A DNA stretch of 51,959 nt from JAHWKI01 sp035513575 (GTDB lineage Bacteria > Gemmatimonadota > Gemmatimonadetes > Longimicrobiales > RSA9): NCBI GenBank assembly GCA_035513575.1, contig DATKBW010000111.1, forward strand, positions 1 through 51,959, in the 5' to 3' direction. This document shows, in pieces, positions 7,556 to 16,156 of this stretch. A program made the translations under genes and the position numbers. The notes beneath the pieces are model-generated. The model was not told the DNA's origin. It saw nothing but the letters and a program-made list of their open reading frames with translations, and made no database searches. Within the stretch, counting starts at the first letter, position 1. The number at the start of each line of letters is the position of its first letter.

Positions 7556-8362
7556 ATGATGGAGACCGCAGTGAAGGCGCCGGCGCTTCGGGATGGAGCC
7601 CTGGTCATCGCCGGGCGGGAGTTCCGCTCCCGGCTGATCGTGGGCACCGGGAAGTACCGGACGAACCGGGAGATGGTGGATGCCATCGAGGCGTCCGGGG
7701 CGGACATGGTGACGGTGGCCGTCCGGCGGGTGGACCTGGACCGCTCGAAGGAGGAGGGGATCCTCCACCACCTGGATCCCGAGCGGTTCTTCCTCCTCCC
7801 GAACACCGCGGGCTGCTACACGGCGGAGGACGCGATCCGCTATGCCCGGCTGGGGCGCGCCGCGGGGATGAGCGATTTCGTGAAGCTCGAGGTGATCGGG
7901 GACGAGAAGACGCTGCTCCCCGACGTCCAGGCGACGCTCGAGGCCGCGCGGGTCCTCGTGGGCGAGGGCTTCCACGTGCTGGCGTACACGAACGAGGACC
8001 TGGTCACCGCGCTGCGGCTCGAGGACGCGGGCTGCGCCGCCGTGATGCCCCTGGCGAGCCCTATCGGCTCCGGGCTCGGCCTCGTGAACCCCTACTACGT
8101 CCGGGAGATCAAGAGCCGGCTCCGGGTCCCCGTCATCGTGGATGCGGGTGTGGGCACGGCCTCCGACGCCTGCGTGACCATGGAGCAGGGCGTGGACGGC
8201 ATCCTCATGAACACCGCCCTGGCGGCGGCGTCGAACCCGGTGGCCATGGCGACGGCCATGAGGCTGGCCGTCGAGGCCGGGCGCCTGGCCTGCCTCGCGG
8301 GGCGGATGCCGAAGCGGGAGTGGGCGGTCCCGTCGTCGCCGACGACCGGGATGGTGGAGTGA
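7556..8362 (+). CDS. thiG: Thiazole synthase ThiG
   Basis: ThiG condenses 1-deoxy-D-xylulose 5-phosphate, dehydroglycine or iminoglycine and ThiS thiocarboxylate into the thiazole phosphate. The 268-residue product has the RLIVGTGKY N-terminal block, the Schiff-base lysine region VKLEVIGDEKTLLPD, and the phosphate-binding VIVDAGVGTASDA and GILMNTALAAA segments. It starts at ATG 7556, with a second ATG at 7559, 35 bases after thiS. No TPP riboswitch-like sequence is visible before this gene or before the operon's thi part. The dehydroglycine-forming enzyme (ThiH or ThiO) is not in the window. Confidence 0.95.
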   Translation: MMETAVKAPALRDGALVIAGREFRSRLIVGTGKYRTNREMVDAIEASGADMVTVAVRRVDLDRSKEEGILHHLDPERFFLLPNTAGCYTAEDAIRYARLGRAAGMSDFVKLEVIGDEKTLLPDVQATLEAARVLVGEGFHVLAYTNEDLVTALRLEDAGCAAVMPLASPIGSGLGLVNPYYVREIKSRLRVPVIVDAGVGTASDACVTMEQGVDGILMNTALAAASNPVAMATAMRLAVEAGRLACLAGRMPKREWAVPSSPTTGMVE

Positions 8363-8368
8363 GCGCGT

Positions 8369-8387
8369 GCTCCGGAGCGGCCGGAGC
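8369..8387. terminator. Hairpin between convergent thiG and methyltransferase genes
   Basis: GCTCCGG (8369-8375) pairs perfectly with CCGGAGC (8381-8387) around a 5-base loop, directly after thiG and 34 bases from the end of the convergent methyltransferase gene. There is no T-tract on either strand, so it may be a weak or factor-assisted bidirectional terminator. Confidence 0.45.
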
Positions 8388-8420
8388 CGGCCGTCCCGGA
8401 GCCCCGGCGGGTTGGCCGTC

Positions 8421-9269
8421 CTACCGCTTGATCGCGGATACGCCGAGGGCGGCCGCCTCCCGCCGCACGGAGGCGAACCCCACCTCCCCGAGCCGCCGGG
8501 CGACGCGGCCGGGGATGTCCTGTTTCCGGTGCCGGCTCCCCGGGTCGCCGGTGTAGTGGAAGAGCCGGCCGCGGGGCTTCAGCACGCGGTGCAGCTGCTC
8601 GTAGAACGCCCTCCCGTACAGGTCGCCGGCGATGGCCAGCGTGGGCGGGTCGTGGATGACGATGTCGAACGAGGCGTCCGGCAGCGAGCGGATCTCTTCG
8701 GTCACGTCGCCCTCGCGGAGCTCGATCTTCGACCCGGGCTCGAAGGCCGGCGCGGAGTACGGGTTCAGCCGGGCCATCTCCACCACGTTGGGGTCGATCT
8801 CGAACCCCAGCACGGAGTCGGCATCCCGGGCGGTGTGCAGGGCGGAGTAGCCGAGCCCGAAGCAGGTCTCCAGGACGCGACCCCGGACCGGCACCACCGC
8901 CGCCGCCTTGGACGCGGCGTCCTCCCGCGGGTCCACGCCCTTGATCCGCTGCATGAGGATCCCCGAGATCTCGAGGGCAGGCCACCCCCGCGTGGCGCGC
9001 AGCGTGTAGACCTTCCCGGTCTCCGCCGAGAACCACGTGACCTTCTCCACCGACCCGTCCAGCACCGCGTAGACCGAATCGGGGTTCTCCTCGACCGCGG
9101 CGAGCTCCGCGGCCGTCACCACCTGGCCGTCGGGCAGGTGCGCGGTGCCCCCCTCGAGGCGCAGCCCGGTCTCGGTGCGGCCCAGGTCGAGCGACACCCG
9201 GACCGCGGCCGCACCGGCCGCCCCTGCTTGACGGATCCGCGAGGCCGCCGGACGGGTCAGGAGGATCAC
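8421..9269 (-). CDS. Class I SAM-dependent methyltransferase, archaeal-type (COG2521-like)
   Basis: The 282-residue protein has an N-terminal domain of about 120 residues followed by a Rossmann methyltransferase fold: RVLETCFGLGYSAL (motif I), LGFEIDPNVVEMARLNP (motif II region), VIHDPPTLAIAGDLY (motif IV, DPP) and a C-terminal RVLKPRGRLFHYTGDPG block. This combination, notably CxGLGY, IHDPP and FHYTGxPG, is what I recall for the predicted archaeal methyltransferase family COG2521; no substrate is established. The start is GTG at 9269, overlapping the cytidine deaminase stop (GTGA); upstream in-frame codons read into cdd and are not homologous. Family placement is from memory, not a search. 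Confidence 0.8.
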   Translation of the reverse strand: MILLTRPAASRIRQAGAAGAAAVRVSLDLGRTETGLRLEGGTAHLPDGQVVTAAELAAVEENPDSVYAVLDGSVEKVTWFSAETGKVYTLRATRGWPALEISGILMQRIKGVDPREDAASKAAAVVPVRGRVLETCFGLGYSALHTARDADSVLGFEIDPNVVEMARLNPYSAPAFEPGSKIELREGDVTEEIRSLPDASFDIVIHDPPTLAIAGDLYGRAFYEQLHRVLKPRGRLFHYTGDPGSRHRKQDIPGRVARRLGEVGFASVRREAAALGVSAIKR

Positions 9270-9715
9270 CGCGGAAGCGGACCGAAGGGGAGGGGGAGGA
9301 GGTCGTCCAGGGTACCGATGGTGATCCGGTCCGTGCCCGGCGTGGTCATCAGCACGCGGGTCCGCGTGCCGGACACCGCGGCCATCTCGTGGAGCACCTG
9401 GCGGCAGCTTCCGCACGGCGTCACGACCTGGTCGGCGGGGAGCCGCGCCCCGCGGGCCGCCACGGCCACGGCCGTGAACGCCCGGTCACCCTCCGCGTTC
9501 GCGCGCCCTACGGCCATCCGCTCGGCGCAGATGGTCGAGCCGTACGCGGCATTCTCGACGTTGGAGCCCGCGATCACCCGACCCCCGGGCGTGCGCAGCG
9601 CGGCCCCGACGTGCACACCGGAGTAGGGCGCGTACGCGGTGTCGCAGGCGGCGCGGGCCGCGTCCACGAGCTCGCGGTCGGCCGGGTCGAGGTCGTCGTA
9701 ACTCAGTCGCTCCAC
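9266..9715 (-). CDS. cdd: Cytidine deaminase
   Basis: This enzyme hydrolytically deaminates cytidine and deoxycytidine to uridine and deoxyuridine in pyrimidine salvage. The 149-residue tetrameric-type (short) enzyme has the zinc and catalytic signature CAE at residues 63-65, with Glu65 as proton shuttle, and PCGSC with zinc ligands Cys101 and Cys104. The substrate-binding NVENAAYG block is at residues 52-59. The start is GTG at 9715, preceded by AAGGAG on the minus strand. It is translationally coupled to the downstream methyltransferase, which hints at a linked role, perhaps in nucleoside or RNA metabolism. Confidence 0.95.
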   Translation of the reverse strand: MERLSYDDLDPADRELVDAARAACDTAYAPYSGVHVGAALRTPGGRVIAGSNVENAAYGSTICAERMAVGRANAEGDRAFTAVAVAARGARLPADQVVTPCGSCRQVLHEMAAVSGTRTRVLMTTPGTDRITIGTLDDLLPLPFGPLPR

Positions 9716-9849
9716 GCAACCGGCTCCTTCCGATCGGACGGGGGCGCCGCGGGTTTCCCGGGCAGGCTACGGTATTGTATCATTCGGCGGTCCACAACGG
9801 AGCGGCAGAAGGGGGCGGAAGGTGAACGAAGGCAGCGCACTGCGCGGTC

Positions 9850-10539
9850 GTGGCGGGACGGCCCGGCCGGAAGGGGTCCGGTAGCGGCGTGCTCGGAGAC
9901 ACGCTGCGACGCCGCACCCCCGCGCCGCCACCCCGGCGTCCCCCCGTCGGGAAGCCGGGCTGGCCTTCCCTGGTAGCCGTGGGCCGGTGGCTCCTTGCCG
10001 CGCTGGTCATCCTCCTGACGAGCTTCGGCGTCGGGTACCTCGTCTCCACCCAGCTTCTCTTCCCCGCGCCCGAAACGGCGGGGACCGGCGTGGCCGTGCC
10101 CGGCCTCTACGGCATGGACCGCGAGGAGGCGGAGGGCGCGGTCGTCGCCGCGGGCTTCGGCGTCGGCCGCGTGGAGGTTCTCGCCGGCGCGGACATCCCC
10201 GCCGGCCAGGTGATGGCGCAGAGCCCGATCGCGGGGCAGCAGCTCCGGCGCGGCGCCGCCGTGGACATGACGCTGAGCGCCGGCGCACCGGAGCTCCGCG
10301 TGCCCCCCGTCGAGGGCCTCGGCGCGTCCGCGGCTCGTGACCTCCTCCGCGAGTCCGGCTTCGCCGTCGACGTGAAGCAGGTCCCCGCGCAGACCCCCGC
10401 TGGCGCCGTGGCACGGATGGACCCGGTCTCGGGCACCACCGTGCAGCTGCCGGCGACGATCACCCTCTTCGTCAGCCTCGGGCCGCCGCGGGTCGATTCC
10501 GTGCTGCCGCCGGCAGGGCCGCCGGGGGGGACCCCCTGA
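9850..10539 (+). CDS. PASTA-domain single-pass membrane protein
   Basis: The 229-residue protein has a Pro/Arg-rich cytoplasmic N-terminus (about residues 1-40), one transmembrane segment (about 46-66) and two extracytoplasmic PASTA domains (about 82-147 and 148-214) starting VAVPGLYGMDREEAEG and LRVPPVEGLGASAARD. PASTA domains bind peptidoglycan fragments or division proteins and are usually attached to Ser/Thr kinases or penicillin-binding proteins; neither is present here. The start is GTG at 9850; GTG 9889 is an alternative that still keeps the membrane segment. The stop overlaps the next start (TGATG), linking it to the TlpA-like gene. It probably acts in envelope sensing or cell-wall synthesis. 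Confidence 0.82.
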   Translation: MAGRPGRKGSGSGVLGDTLRRRTPAPPPRRPPVGKPGWPSLVAVGRWLLAALVILLTSFGVGYLVSTQLLFPAPETAGTGVAVPGLYGMDREEAEGAVVAAGFGVGRVEVLAGADIPAGQVMAQSPIAGQQLRRGAAVDMTLSAGAPELRVPPVEGLGASAARDLLRESGFAVDVKQVPAQTPAGAVARMDPVSGTTVQLPATITLFVSLGPPRVDSVLPPAGPPGGTP

Positions 10540-11111
10540 TGTCGCTGGGCGAGCGCGCGCGAGACTGGCTGGTCACGGGCGGGTTCCTGGGCGTGATCGC
10601 CATCCTCGTGGGGGTCGGCTGGTTCGGCCGCGAGGGCCGGGCGTACGCGCCGGTCACCCGGGGGGAGGCGGCCCCCGCTTTCGTCCTCGACCGCATCGAT
10701 GGCGGGACGCTCTCCCTCGCCGAGCTCCGGGGGAAGGTGGTGATGCTGAACCTCTGGGCCACGTGGTGCCCGCCGTGCCGCGTGGAGATGCCCTCCATGC
10801 AGCGGGTGTACGAGGAATACCGTGATCGCGGCTTCGAGGTGGTGGCCGTGGCGGTGGATGACCAGCCGGGGCTCCGCCAGCCGGACGGGACCGTCCGGGG
10901 GCTGGTGAGCGAGTTCGTGGAGCGGTTCGGGCTCACGTTCCCCGTGGTGGTGGACCCCACCGGAGCCACCGAACGGCTCTACGGGGTGGAGGCCCTCCCC
11001 ACCACCTTCCTCATCGATCGCACGGGCCGCATCCGGGTACGCGAGGTGGGCGGACGGTTCTGGGACCGCGAGCCGCAGCTGGAAATGATCCGCAAGCTCC
11101 TGGAGGAATGA
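10539..11111 (+). CDS. TlpA/ResA-like membrane-anchored thiol-disulfide oxidoreductase
   Basis: The 190-residue protein has an N-terminal membrane anchor (about residues 13-29) and a periplasmic thioredoxin fold with redox motif WCPPC (Trp76, Cys77, Cys80), followed by the cis-proline block VEALPTTFLIDRTG. The AAPAFVLDRIDGGTLSLAELRGK start is typical of the TlpA/ResA/AhpC-TSA group. Such proteins reduce disulfides in the periplasm, often for cytochrome c maturation, which would suit the cytochrome-porin encoded at 30026-31318. It is coupled to the PASTA gene upstream and lies 1 base before the YbbR gene. Confidence 0.9.
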   Translation: MSLGERARDWLVTGGFLGVIAILVGVGWFGREGRAYAPVTRGEAAPAFVLDRIDGGTLSLAELRGKVVMLNLWATWCPPCRVEMPSMQRVYEEYRDRGFEVVAVAVDDQPGLRQPDGTVRGLVSEFVERFGLTFPVVVDPTGATERLYGVEALPTTFLIDRTGRIRVREVGGRFWDREPQLEMIRKLLEE

Positions 11112-11112
11112 C

Positions 11113-11850
11113 GTGCTCGGCCACGTGATCCGGTTCCTGACCGAGCACTGGACGCTCAAGCTCGCCGCCATCGTGCTGGCCCTCCTGCTCTGGCTCACCG
11201 TGCGGGCGAGCACGCCCAAGCGCACCACGTTCCGCAACGTCCCCGTCCAGGTGGACCTGCGCGACCCCGACTGGCGCCTGGTCGGCGAGCCGATCCCCTC
11301 CGTCGTGAGCGTCATGGTCATCGGCCCCACCAGCGAGCTCATGGCCCTCTCCGCCGACCCGCCCCGCGTCGTGCTGCCGGTGCAACGCGTCTCGGATTCC
11401 ACCGAGACCCAGGTCGTGTCTCCCCAGTGGATCCGGATCCCACAGGGGCTCCGCCAGACCCGCATCGAAGGCCTTCGCCCCGACACCATCCGGCTCCGCT
11501 ACGAACGCCTGGAGTCACGCATCCTGCCGGTCAGGATCCGCACCCGCGGGGACCTGCCCCAGGGGCTCGCCCTCGCGCTCCCCATCACCACCAATCCCTC
11601 GGCCGTGGACGTCCGCGGGCCCGGGCGGCTCCTGGAGGGGATCGACTCCGTACCCCTCCTCCCCGTCGACCTCTCCGGCCTCCGGGCGACCACGAACGTG
11701 CCCGCCAGGGTGGACACCATCGCCCTGCCGGGGCTCATGGTCACACCCAACGAGATCAACGTGATCCTGCGCGTCGTGCCCACCGACTCCCAGCCCGGGC
11801 TCCAGCGCGAGACCGTCGCGCGACGACGGGTGCCGCCGCGCATCCGCTGA
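11113..11850 (+). CDS. YbbR-domain membrane protein (CdaR-like)
   Basis: The 245-residue protein has a short N-terminus, a transmembrane helix (about residues 15-35, WTLKLAAIVLALLLWLTV) and YbbR-type beta repeats outside the membrane. YbbR proteins such as CdaR regulate the diadenylate cyclase CdaA, but no cyclase gene is adjacent, so the partner is unknown. The TEHWTLKLAA opening is the family hallmark. The start is GTG at 11113, 1 base after the TlpA stop; its stop TGA overlaps the tsaD ATG. Confidence 0.85.
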   Translation: MLGHVIRFLTEHWTLKLAAIVLALLLWLTVRASTPKRTTFRNVPVQVDLRDPDWRLVGEPIPSVVSVMVIGPTSELMALSADPPRVVLPVQRVSDSTETQVVSPQWIRIPQGLRQTRIEGLRPDTIRLRYERLESRILPVRIRTRGDLPQGLALALPITTNPSAVDVRGPGRLLEGIDSVPLLPVDLSGLRATTNVPARVDTIALPGLMVTPNEINVILRVVPTDSQPGLQRETVARRRVPPRIR

Positions 11851-12902
11851 TGGACCGGGTCCCCGGCCCCATCCTCGGGATCGAGACCTCCTGCGACGAG
11901 ACCTCCGCCGCCATCCTGGACGGCGATCGCCTCACCGCCCACATCATCCTCTCGCAGGACGTGCACCGGGTCTACGCCGGCGTCGTCCCCGAGCTGGCGG
12001 CCAGAGCCCACCTCCGGGTCATCGACGGCGTCGTGGCCGCCGCGCTGGAGGAGGCGGGGCTCCGGCTCCGCGACATCGGCCTATTCGGCGTGGCCGCGGG
12101 CCCGGGCCTGATCGGCGCGCTGCTCGTGGGGGTCACGTGGACGAAGGCCGCCGCGTGGGCGCTGCGGCGGCCGGTCGTGGGCGTCCACCACATGGAGGCG
12201 CACCTCTTCGCCGCGAGCCTGGAGGACCCCGAGGCCGCGCCTCCCTTCGTGGCGCTGCTGGTCTCCGGCGGGCATACGCTCCTCCTCTGGGCCCCCGAGT
12301 GGGGCCGCTACGAGCTGCTGGGGGAGACCCGGGATGACGCCGCCGGCGAGGCGTTCGACAAGGTCGCGCGGATTCTCGGCATGGCGTATCCCGGGGGGCC
12401 GCCCATCGAGCGGGCGTCGGCCGGCGTGGCAGGGGACCCGCACCCCTTCCCCCGCCCCATGCTCGCGGGGTCGCAGCGTCCCGGCGACGACGACTATTAC
12501 GCGTTCTCGTTCAGCGGCCTGAAAACCGCCGTCCTGACGCGGGTACGGGCGCTGGAGGAGGAGCACCGGCTGGCGACGGAGCGGGACCGCGTCGCCCGCT
12601 CCTTCCAGCGCGCGGTCATCGACGTGCTGGTGGCCAAGACCATGCGGGCCGTGGACGAGAAGGACTGCCCGCGGGTCCTCATCGGGGGCGGTGTGGCGGC
12701 GAGCCGGGCGCTGCGGGACGCGTTCCGCGAAGCGCTCGGCGCGCGCGGGCGGCTGTTTCACCCCACGCCGCGGATGGCCACGGACAACGGCGCCATGATC
12801 GCCCGCACCGCCGCGTTCCGCTTCGCCCGCGGCGACGTGGCCGGCCCGGACCTGTCGGCCCGCGCGGATCTCCCGTTTCCGGGGCTCGCGCGGCGCTCCT
12901 GA
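11850..12902 (+). CDS. tsaD: tRNA N6-adenosine threonylcarbamoyltransferase TsaD
   Basis: TsaD catalyses transfer of the threonylcarbamoyl group to A37 of ANN-decoding tRNAs, working with TsaB and TsaE. The 350-residue length is normal. The ASKHA fold opens with GIETSCDETSAA; the metal-binding HMEAH is at residues 114-118, with LLVSGGHTLL and the C-terminal GGGVAASRALR and TDNGAMIA blocks. The ATG at 11850 overlaps the YbbR stop; the open frame upstream (to 11427) lies inside the YbbR gene in another frame and is not coding. No tsaB or tsaE lies here. Confidence 0.97.
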   Translation: MDRVPGPILGIETSCDETSAAILDGDRLTAHIILSQDVHRVYAGVVPELAARAHLRVIDGVVAAALEEAGLRLRDIGLFGVAAGPGLIGALLVGVTWTKAAAWALRRPVVGVHHMEAHLFAASLEDPEAAPPFVALLVSGGHTLLLWAPEWGRYELLGETRDDAAGEAFDKVARILGMAYPGGPPIERASAGVAGDPHPFPRPMLAGSQRPGDDDYYAFSFSGLKTAVLTRVRALEEEHRLATERDRVARSFQRAVIDVLVAKTMRAVDEKDCPRVLIGGGVAASRALRDAFREALGARGRLFHPTPRMATDNGAMIARTAAFRFARGDVAGPDLSARADLPFPGLARRS

Positions 12903-13045
12903 TCCGGGCTCCGCACCCCGGCCCGGCCAGGGGGCGGGCGGGCGGGGGTGGCGTCTCTTCCGGCCCTTCCTCATCCTTCACGGTTGCGGACGCGCGGCGG
13001 TCGGGCGTCCACGGGTAACCCGGGACCAGGGACCAGGGAGCCGGT

Positions 13046-13912
13046 TTGACCACGATCGTCCACATGTCCGACCTCCATTTCGGGCCGCCCTACGTGGCCC
13101 GCGTGGGGGAGGCGCTGCTCGAGGCCACCGAAGCCATCCAGCCGGAGCTGATCGTGGCCAGCGGGGACTTCACGCAGCGCGCCCGGGAGGAGCAGTTCGC
13201 GGAGGCCAGGGCATTCCTGGACCGGCTCCCGCGGGTGCCCACGGTCGTGGTGCCCGGCAACCACGATGTACCCCTGTGGCGCGTCTTCGAGAGGATCTTT
13301 TCGCCCTACCGCTGGTACCGGGAGTACATCAGGGACGAGCTCGATTACGTGCTGGAGGTGGACGGCGCGGTCGTGGTCGCCCTGAATTCGACCGCGCCCC
13401 TGCGCGCCACCACGAACGGGAGGATCGACGCGCCGCAGCTCGATCTCTGCCGGCGTGCGTTCGCCGAGGCGGCGCCGGGGGCCGTGAAGATCGTCGTGGC
13501 GCACCACCATTTCGCCCCGGCGCCGGACTACGAGGGGGGGCAGGTGATGCCCCGCGCGAAGCGGGCGATCGACGTGTTCACGGAACTCGAGGTGGATCTG
13601 ATCATGGGGGGGCACCTGCACCGCGCCTATATCGGGAACTCCCTCGATCTGTACCCGGGGGCGGACCGGGACCACGGGATCACCATCGTGCAGTCCGGGA
13701 CGTCCACGTCCCGGCGCGGGCGGGTGCGGGAGCGGGAGAAGAATTCATTCAACGTGGTGCGGGTGGGGGACGATGTGGTCCGGGTGACTCATTACATGTA
13801 CTTCGAGGATGTCAACGGGTTCGCGTCCGTGAGCCGGCACATCTTCCCCCGCAACCACCACCGCTTCTTCACCGACAGCGTGACCCTGGCCGGCGGAGGC
13901 GGCGGCGAGTGA
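13046..13912 (+). CDS. Calcineurin-like metallophosphoesterase
   Basis: The 288-residue cytoplasmic protein has the full phosphoesterase set: SDLHFG (Asp9, His11), GDFT, GNHD, HHHF and GGHLHRA. This is the class of dinuclear metal-dependent phosphatases and cyclic-nucleotide or DNA phosphoesterases; the substrate cannot be read from sequence. It starts at TTG 13046, 5 bases after AGGGAG (13035-13040); ATG 13064 would cut into the first motif's strand. The stop overlaps the GTG start of the Omp85 gene (GTGA), so the two are probably co-translated, hinting at an envelope-related role. Confidence 0.9.
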   Translation: MTTIVHMSDLHFGPPYVARVGEALLEATEAIQPELIVASGDFTQRAREEQFAEARAFLDRLPRVPTVVVPGNHDVPLWRVFERIFSPYRWYREYIRDELDYVLEVDGAVVVALNSTAPLRATTNGRIDAPQLDLCRRAFAEAAPGAVKIVVAHHHFAPAPDYEGGQVMPRAKRAIDVFTELEVDLIMGGHLHRAYIGNSLDLYPGADRDHGITIVQSGTSTSRRGRVREREKNSFNVVRVGDDVVRVTHYMYFEDVNGFASVSRHIFPRNHHRFFTDSVTLAGGGGGE

Positions 13913-16152
13913 AGCCGCGCAGGTCGTTCCGGGTCGCGTCGGCCCTCCTCTGCTGGCTGGTGGCGGCGCCCCTGTCCGCTCAGTCCCGGCCGGAGGTCGT
14001 CGACCTGGAGTTCGTGGGGGCCCGGGCCTTTACGGAGCAGGATCTGGCCGCCGCCATCGTCACCGCCGAGACCCGCTGCCCCAGCCTCGTGCTCTGGCCG
14101 CTCTGCCTCTTCGGCGTCGCGCAGGACGAGGCGTATCTCGACCCCGAGGTCCTTCAGGCGGACGCGCTCCGCCTCCGGGCTTTCTATTACGAGCGCGGCT
14201 TCCGGAACACCCTGGTGGTGCCCGAGACGGAGGCGGCGGGCGACGGCGTCCGGGTCCGCTTCCGCATCGCCGAGGGATCGCCCGTGCTGGTGAAGGAGGT
14301 CCGGGTGGTGGGCGCCCCGCCCGGGTTCCCCGCCCGAACCCTTCCGCTCGCGCCAGGCCAGCCCTTCGACCTGCTCGCCCGCGAGGCGGGGCGGGACACC
14401 CTCCTCCAGCGGCTGCGCAATGGCGGCTATGCCCGCGCCCAGGTGCTCCTCGGCTCCAGCATCGGCAGCGATGACCCCTACGCCGCCACCGTCACCTACG
14501 ATGTCATTGCGGGGAACGCGGCGCGGATCGGCGCCGTCGAGATCCTGGGGACCGAGGAATCTTCCCCGGACCTGGTACGACGGATGCTGACGTTCCGGGA
14601 GGGCGACCTCTACGACCGCAGCGCCCTCCTGGAGAGCCAGCGCAACCTGTACGGGCTGCAGATCTACCGTCATGCCGAGATCCGCGCGGACCTCGCGGCG
14701 GAGCCGGATTCCGTGGTGCCCGTCCGGATCCAGCTCGCCGAGGGCGCCATGCGCCGGGTGCGCTTCGGCGGCGGTGTGAACACCGTGGAGTGCGCGAACG
14801 TCGAGGGCCGCTGGACGAGCCGCAACTTCATGGGCGGCGGGCGGCGCCTGGAAGTTCGCGGGCGCGTGGGGAACCTCCTGGTGCCCGAGTGCGAGCAGTA
14901 CCTGGACCCGCTCTGGACCCTCGATGACGCGTACGACCGCCTCACCGGCCTGGTCTCCGTGGACTACACGCAGCCGTGGTTCTTCGGCCCGCGGAACACG
15001 ATCGGTGGCGGCGTCTTCATGGAGCGGCGCAGCCTGCCGGAGGTGTTCGTGCGGTCGGCCGTGGGCGGGTACGTCTCGGTGGGCCGTTCGCTCGGCCGGG
15101 GCGCGGGCGTGACGCTGGGCTACCGGCCCGAGCTCACGGAGCTCCGGACGGAGGGCGACCTCTTCTTCTGCGTGAGCTTCATCGCCTGCGCGTACGAGGA
15201 CATCCAGCTGCTGCGCGAGCCCCACTGGCTCTCGCCGGTCGCCCTCTCCCTCGCGGTGGACCGCACCGACGCGCTTTTCACTCCCAGCGCCGGGTTCGTG
15301 GTCCGCGCGGACCTGGAGCACGCGGCGCCGTACACGGGCTCCGACTTCGCCTACACGCGCCTCCTGGCCGAAGGGAGCACGTACACCGGTGACCAGGGCG
15401 GCGTGGTCCTCGCGGCGCGGCTCCGGAGCGGCGTGGCCTGGCCCCACCAGGCCGAGGGCACCAGAATCCTTCGGCTGAACCCGCAGAAGCGGTTCTTCGC
15501 CGGCGGCTCGAACAGCGTGCGGGGGTTCGCCCCCTTCCAGCTCGGGCCGACCGTGCTGGGGATCGACGCGGTCACCTGGCTGGCGGAGGTGGACACCGAT
15601 TCGACCGAGGTCGTGGAAGGCGCCGGCTGCACCCTGGCACAGATCAACGACGCATCCTGCGACCCGACCCCGCTGGCCGGGCGCCCCGGCGCCTTCGAAG
15701 CCCGGCCGGCCGGGGGCGAGGTGCTCCTGGAGGCGAGCGTCGAGCTGCGCTTTCCCCTCCCCATCGGCGCGGGCAAGCTGCGGGGCGCGGCGTTCCTGGA
15801 TGCCGGGCAGGTCTGGGCCACCGCCCGCGTGCTCGATCTCGACGAGCTCGCCGGAACGCCGGGCCTCGGCGTCCGGTACCTGAGTCCGGTCGGGCCGGTG
15901 CGGATGGACCTGGGGCTGAACCTCCAGGGACCCCGCTCCCTGCCGGTGCTGACCACGGTGGTGGAGGAGTGCACCCGGACGACGCCGGGGTGCGTGAGCC
16001 TGAAAGGCGAGAGGGCGTGGCTGCGGAACACGGACGAGATCGTGGTGCTGAACCGGGGCATCGAGTACCAGCCGTTCACGGCCCCCTTGGACAGCTGGGA
16101 GGGGCTGTTCCAGCGACTCCAGCTCCACTTCGCCATCGGCCAGGCCTTCTGA
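13909..16152 (+). CDS. Omp85 family outer-membrane assembly protein (TamA/BamA-like)
   Basis: This 747-residue protein starts with a signal peptide (about residues 1-24, ending SAQ), followed by POTRA-type repeats (for example VVDLEFVGARAFTEQDLAAAI and PVLVKEVRVVGAPPGF) and a C-terminal surface-antigen (D15) beta-barrel ending in a terminal Phe, the usual barrel-assembly signal. The FFAGGSNSVRGF motif is the Omp85 VRGF/Y signature. With tamB starting 5 bases downstream, it is most likely the TamA-type partner of the translocation and assembly module, although a BamA-like role cannot be excluded. The start is GTG at 13909 overlapping the phosphoesterase stop; the open frame upstream is out of the homologous region. 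Confidence 0.92.
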   Translation: MKPRRSFRVASALLCWLVAAPLSAQSRPEVVDLEFVGARAFTEQDLAAAIVTAETRCPSLVLWPLCLFGVAQDEAYLDPEVLQADALRLRAFYYERGFRNTLVVPETEAAGDGVRVRFRIAEGSPVLVKEVRVVGAPPGFPARTLPLAPGQPFDLLAREAGRDTLLQRLRNGGYARAQVLLGSSIGSDDPYAATVTYDVIAGNAARIGAVEILGTEESSPDLVRRMLTFREGDLYDRSALLESQRNLYGLQIYRHAEIRADLAAEPDSVVPVRIQLAEGAMRRVRFGGGVNTVECANVEGRWTSRNFMGGGRRLEVRGRVGNLLVPECEQYLDPLWTLDDAYDRLTGLVSVDYTQPWFFGPRNTIGGGVFMERRSLPEVFVRSAVGGYVSVGRSLGRGAGVTLGYRPELTELRTEGDLFFCVSFIACAYEDIQLLREPHWLSPVALSLAVDRTDALFTPSAGFVVRADLEHAAPYTGSDFAYTRLLAEGSTYTGDQGGVVLAARLRSGVAWPHQAEGTRILRLNPQKRFFAGGSNSVRGFAPFQLGPTVLGIDAVTWLAEVDTDSTEVVEGAGCTLAQINDASCDPTPLAGRPGAFEARPAGGEVLLEASVELRFPLPIGAGKLRGAAFLDAGQVWATARVLDLDELAGTPGLGVRYLSPVGPVRMDLGLNLQGPRSLPVLTTVVEECTRTTPGCVSLKGERAWLRNTDEIVVLNRGIEYQPFTAPLDSWEGLFQRLQLHFAIGQAF

Positions 16153-16156
16153 TCTG

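Noticed and set aside
7500..7560. Possible TPP riboswitch before thiG
   Set aside because: The gap is only 35 bases and lacks any THI-box-like motif; thiG is in an operon with overlapping genes.
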